From Prevotellamassilia sp. (GTDB lineage Bacteria; Bacteroidota; Bacteroidia; Bacteroidales; Bacteroidaceae): 15,218 nucleotides of DNA. The translations under genes and the position numbers were made by a program. The notes below the pieces were generated by a model that saw only the letters and a list, made by a program, of their open reading frames with translations, was not told the origin of the DNA and did no database searches. Location: the NCBI GenBank assembly GCA_018383375.1, contig JAHAWW010000239.1, forward strand, positions 1 through 15,218, given 5' to 3'. Shown here piece by piece: positions 14,386-15,218 of the stretch (its first letter is position 1; each line of letters opens with the position of its first letter).

Positions 14386-15218
14386 ATGCGAAAATTTTAT
14401 CTTCTTTTCGCGTTGCTGATAGGAATCAGTAGCGCTACTCATGCGGCCGATTTTATACCGGACCCCAACAAGGTATACATTATGAAGAATGTAGAAAATG
14501 GCTATATTCCTATGTTTTGCGTAACCCAATTGAAGTATAGCGGAAGTTATGTCTTGGGGGCTCGCAACAACAAGTTTGACAGCCGCAGTTTCTTTGTCAT
14601 TGAGGGCAACTCGACTGACGGTTACACCATTCGCCTTAGAGAAGTCACCGAGGAAAACGGAACGCCAGGGACGACAGACCGTTACGCCAGCCTTAAATCC
14701 GGCGGAACAAACAACGAGGACCATACCATCCGTACCAAGAGAGTGGCAAACACCGGAGACCTGACCGACAACGAAAAGTGGATTATCACTGAAACGGCAG
14801 AAGGTAGCGGAAAATATACCATATCTTCTAAGGCCTTGACAACTACCAACAGCTGGAACATCAGAGGATCTGAATATACTGAGACTGGCATCACAGACAA
14901 AGTCAAAGGTGTTGGCACATGGAATAACAATACCAAAATATCCAATCAATGGTATATTTACAGCATTGACGAATGGGAACAAAAGATCATTGAAGAATAT
15001 GGTTCGATTGATGAAGCTAACTATAACAAGATTGGCTATCCCACTCAGGCTTATTGTGAGCGATTGAACGCATTGAATGCCAATCTTCTGACAGAAACGG
15101 GCTATGCTACTCTGAAGACGACTTGGAGTGTGGAAACAGCCAACGCGTTTGGCAATGAGTACAATGATTTGACAACAAGCATTCCTATCAATATGCCAGT
15201 GAGCGGCAAGGCTTATAC
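14386..15218 (+). CDS. Secreted protein of unknown function (5' part only)
   Basis: The frame is open from the ATG at 14386 to the window end, giving 277 codons with no stop. It begins with a clear signal peptide, MRKFYLLFALLIGISSATHAA, with cleavage likely near THA-AD. The mature part starts DFIPDPNKVYIMKN and is rich in N, T, S, G and Y. Segments such as KWIITETAEGSGKYTISSK and NQWYIYSIDEW resemble the W-x-I ... Y-x-I pattern of ricin-type beta-trefoil domains, but this is a weak hint and I do not name a family. A surface or secreted carbohydrate-related protein is possible. Its DNA is visibly AT-richer than the housekeeping genes: 21 G+C of 60 in 14461-14520 against 30 of 60 in 12361-12420, by hand count. 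The lysine and asparagine codon choice also differs. It may be newly acquired or simply belong to the variable surface gene class. Confidence 0.75.
   Translation, partial: MRKFYLLFALLIGISSATHAADFIPDPNKVYIMKNVENGYIPMFCVTQLKYSGSYVLGARNNKFDSRSFFVIEGNSTDGYTIRLREVTEENGTPGTTDRYASLKSGGTNNEDHTIRTKRVANTGDLTDNEKWIITETAEGSGKYTISSKALTTTNSWNIRGSEYTETGITDKVKGVGTWNNNTKISNQWYIYSIDEWEQKIIEEYGSIDEANYNKIGYPTQAYCERLNALNANLLTETGYATLKTTWSVETANAFGNEYNDLTTSIPINMPVSGKAY

Noticed and set aside
14344..14982. 212-codon minus-strand frame opposite the last gene
   Set aside because: The + strand frame has a clear signal peptide, promoter box and no stop to the window end; the minus frame has none of these.

Overview
The window looks like a chromosomal segment of a member of the Bacteroidales, most likely a Prevotella-like genome. 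Four things point there: Bacteroidetes-type promoters (TTTG, about 19 bases, TAnnTTTG) with no clear Shine-Dalgarno sites; a left-hand gene ending in the YDLQGRR...GI-type tail common on Prevotella secreted proteins; two lineage-typical families (a DUF6242-like Asp-box lipoprotein and a DUF6089-like outer membrane protein); and the order DUF6242, DUF6089, uppS, bamA, ompH, ompH. Family names come from recall of sequence patterns; no search was run. All confidently called genes are on the + strand.

Layout. Bases 3-86 are the last codons of a secreted protein. A 382-base gap follows, with a long imperfect inverted repeat, a second hairpin and a promoter. Then comes an envelope-biogenesis cluster: a lipoprotein (469-1821), a small beta-barrel-type protein (1969-2658), undecaprenyl diphosphate synthase (2690-3427), BamA (3506-6154) and a Skp/OmpH chaperone (6208-6726). 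A 413-base gap holds a 93-bp tandem duplication that copies a promoter. It is followed by a second Skp/OmpH gene (7140-7694) and an intrinsic terminator (7749-7786). The second block is a compact PBP4-type D,D-carboxypeptidase (7841-9037), a CPA2-type cation/proton antiporter (9089-11149) and the replication-restart helicase PriA (11171-13642). A 743-base non-coding stretch follows, with a strong promoter placed directly before an intrinsic terminator, a 24-bp perfect palindrome and an operator-like dyad. The last feature is an AT-richer secreted protein (14386 onward) cut by the window end.

How the genes fit together. UppS makes the lipid carrier used for peptidoglycan and surface glycans, BamA inserts outer membrane beta-barrels, the two Skp-like proteins carry unfolded barrels across the periplasm, and the DacB-like enzyme trims peptidoglycan. 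The cluster therefore serves cell-envelope assembly. The antiporter and priA are housekeeping genes that seem to be neighbours rather than partners. I found no CRISPR array, transposase, phage gene, tRNA or rRNA, and no multi-gene system I could call undescribed. The most interesting signals are non-coding: the duplicated promoter before the second ompH, the promoter-terminator pair at 13801-13872, the long inverted repeat at 116-210, and a family of GACTAAGAGACT-like motifs in three gene gaps.
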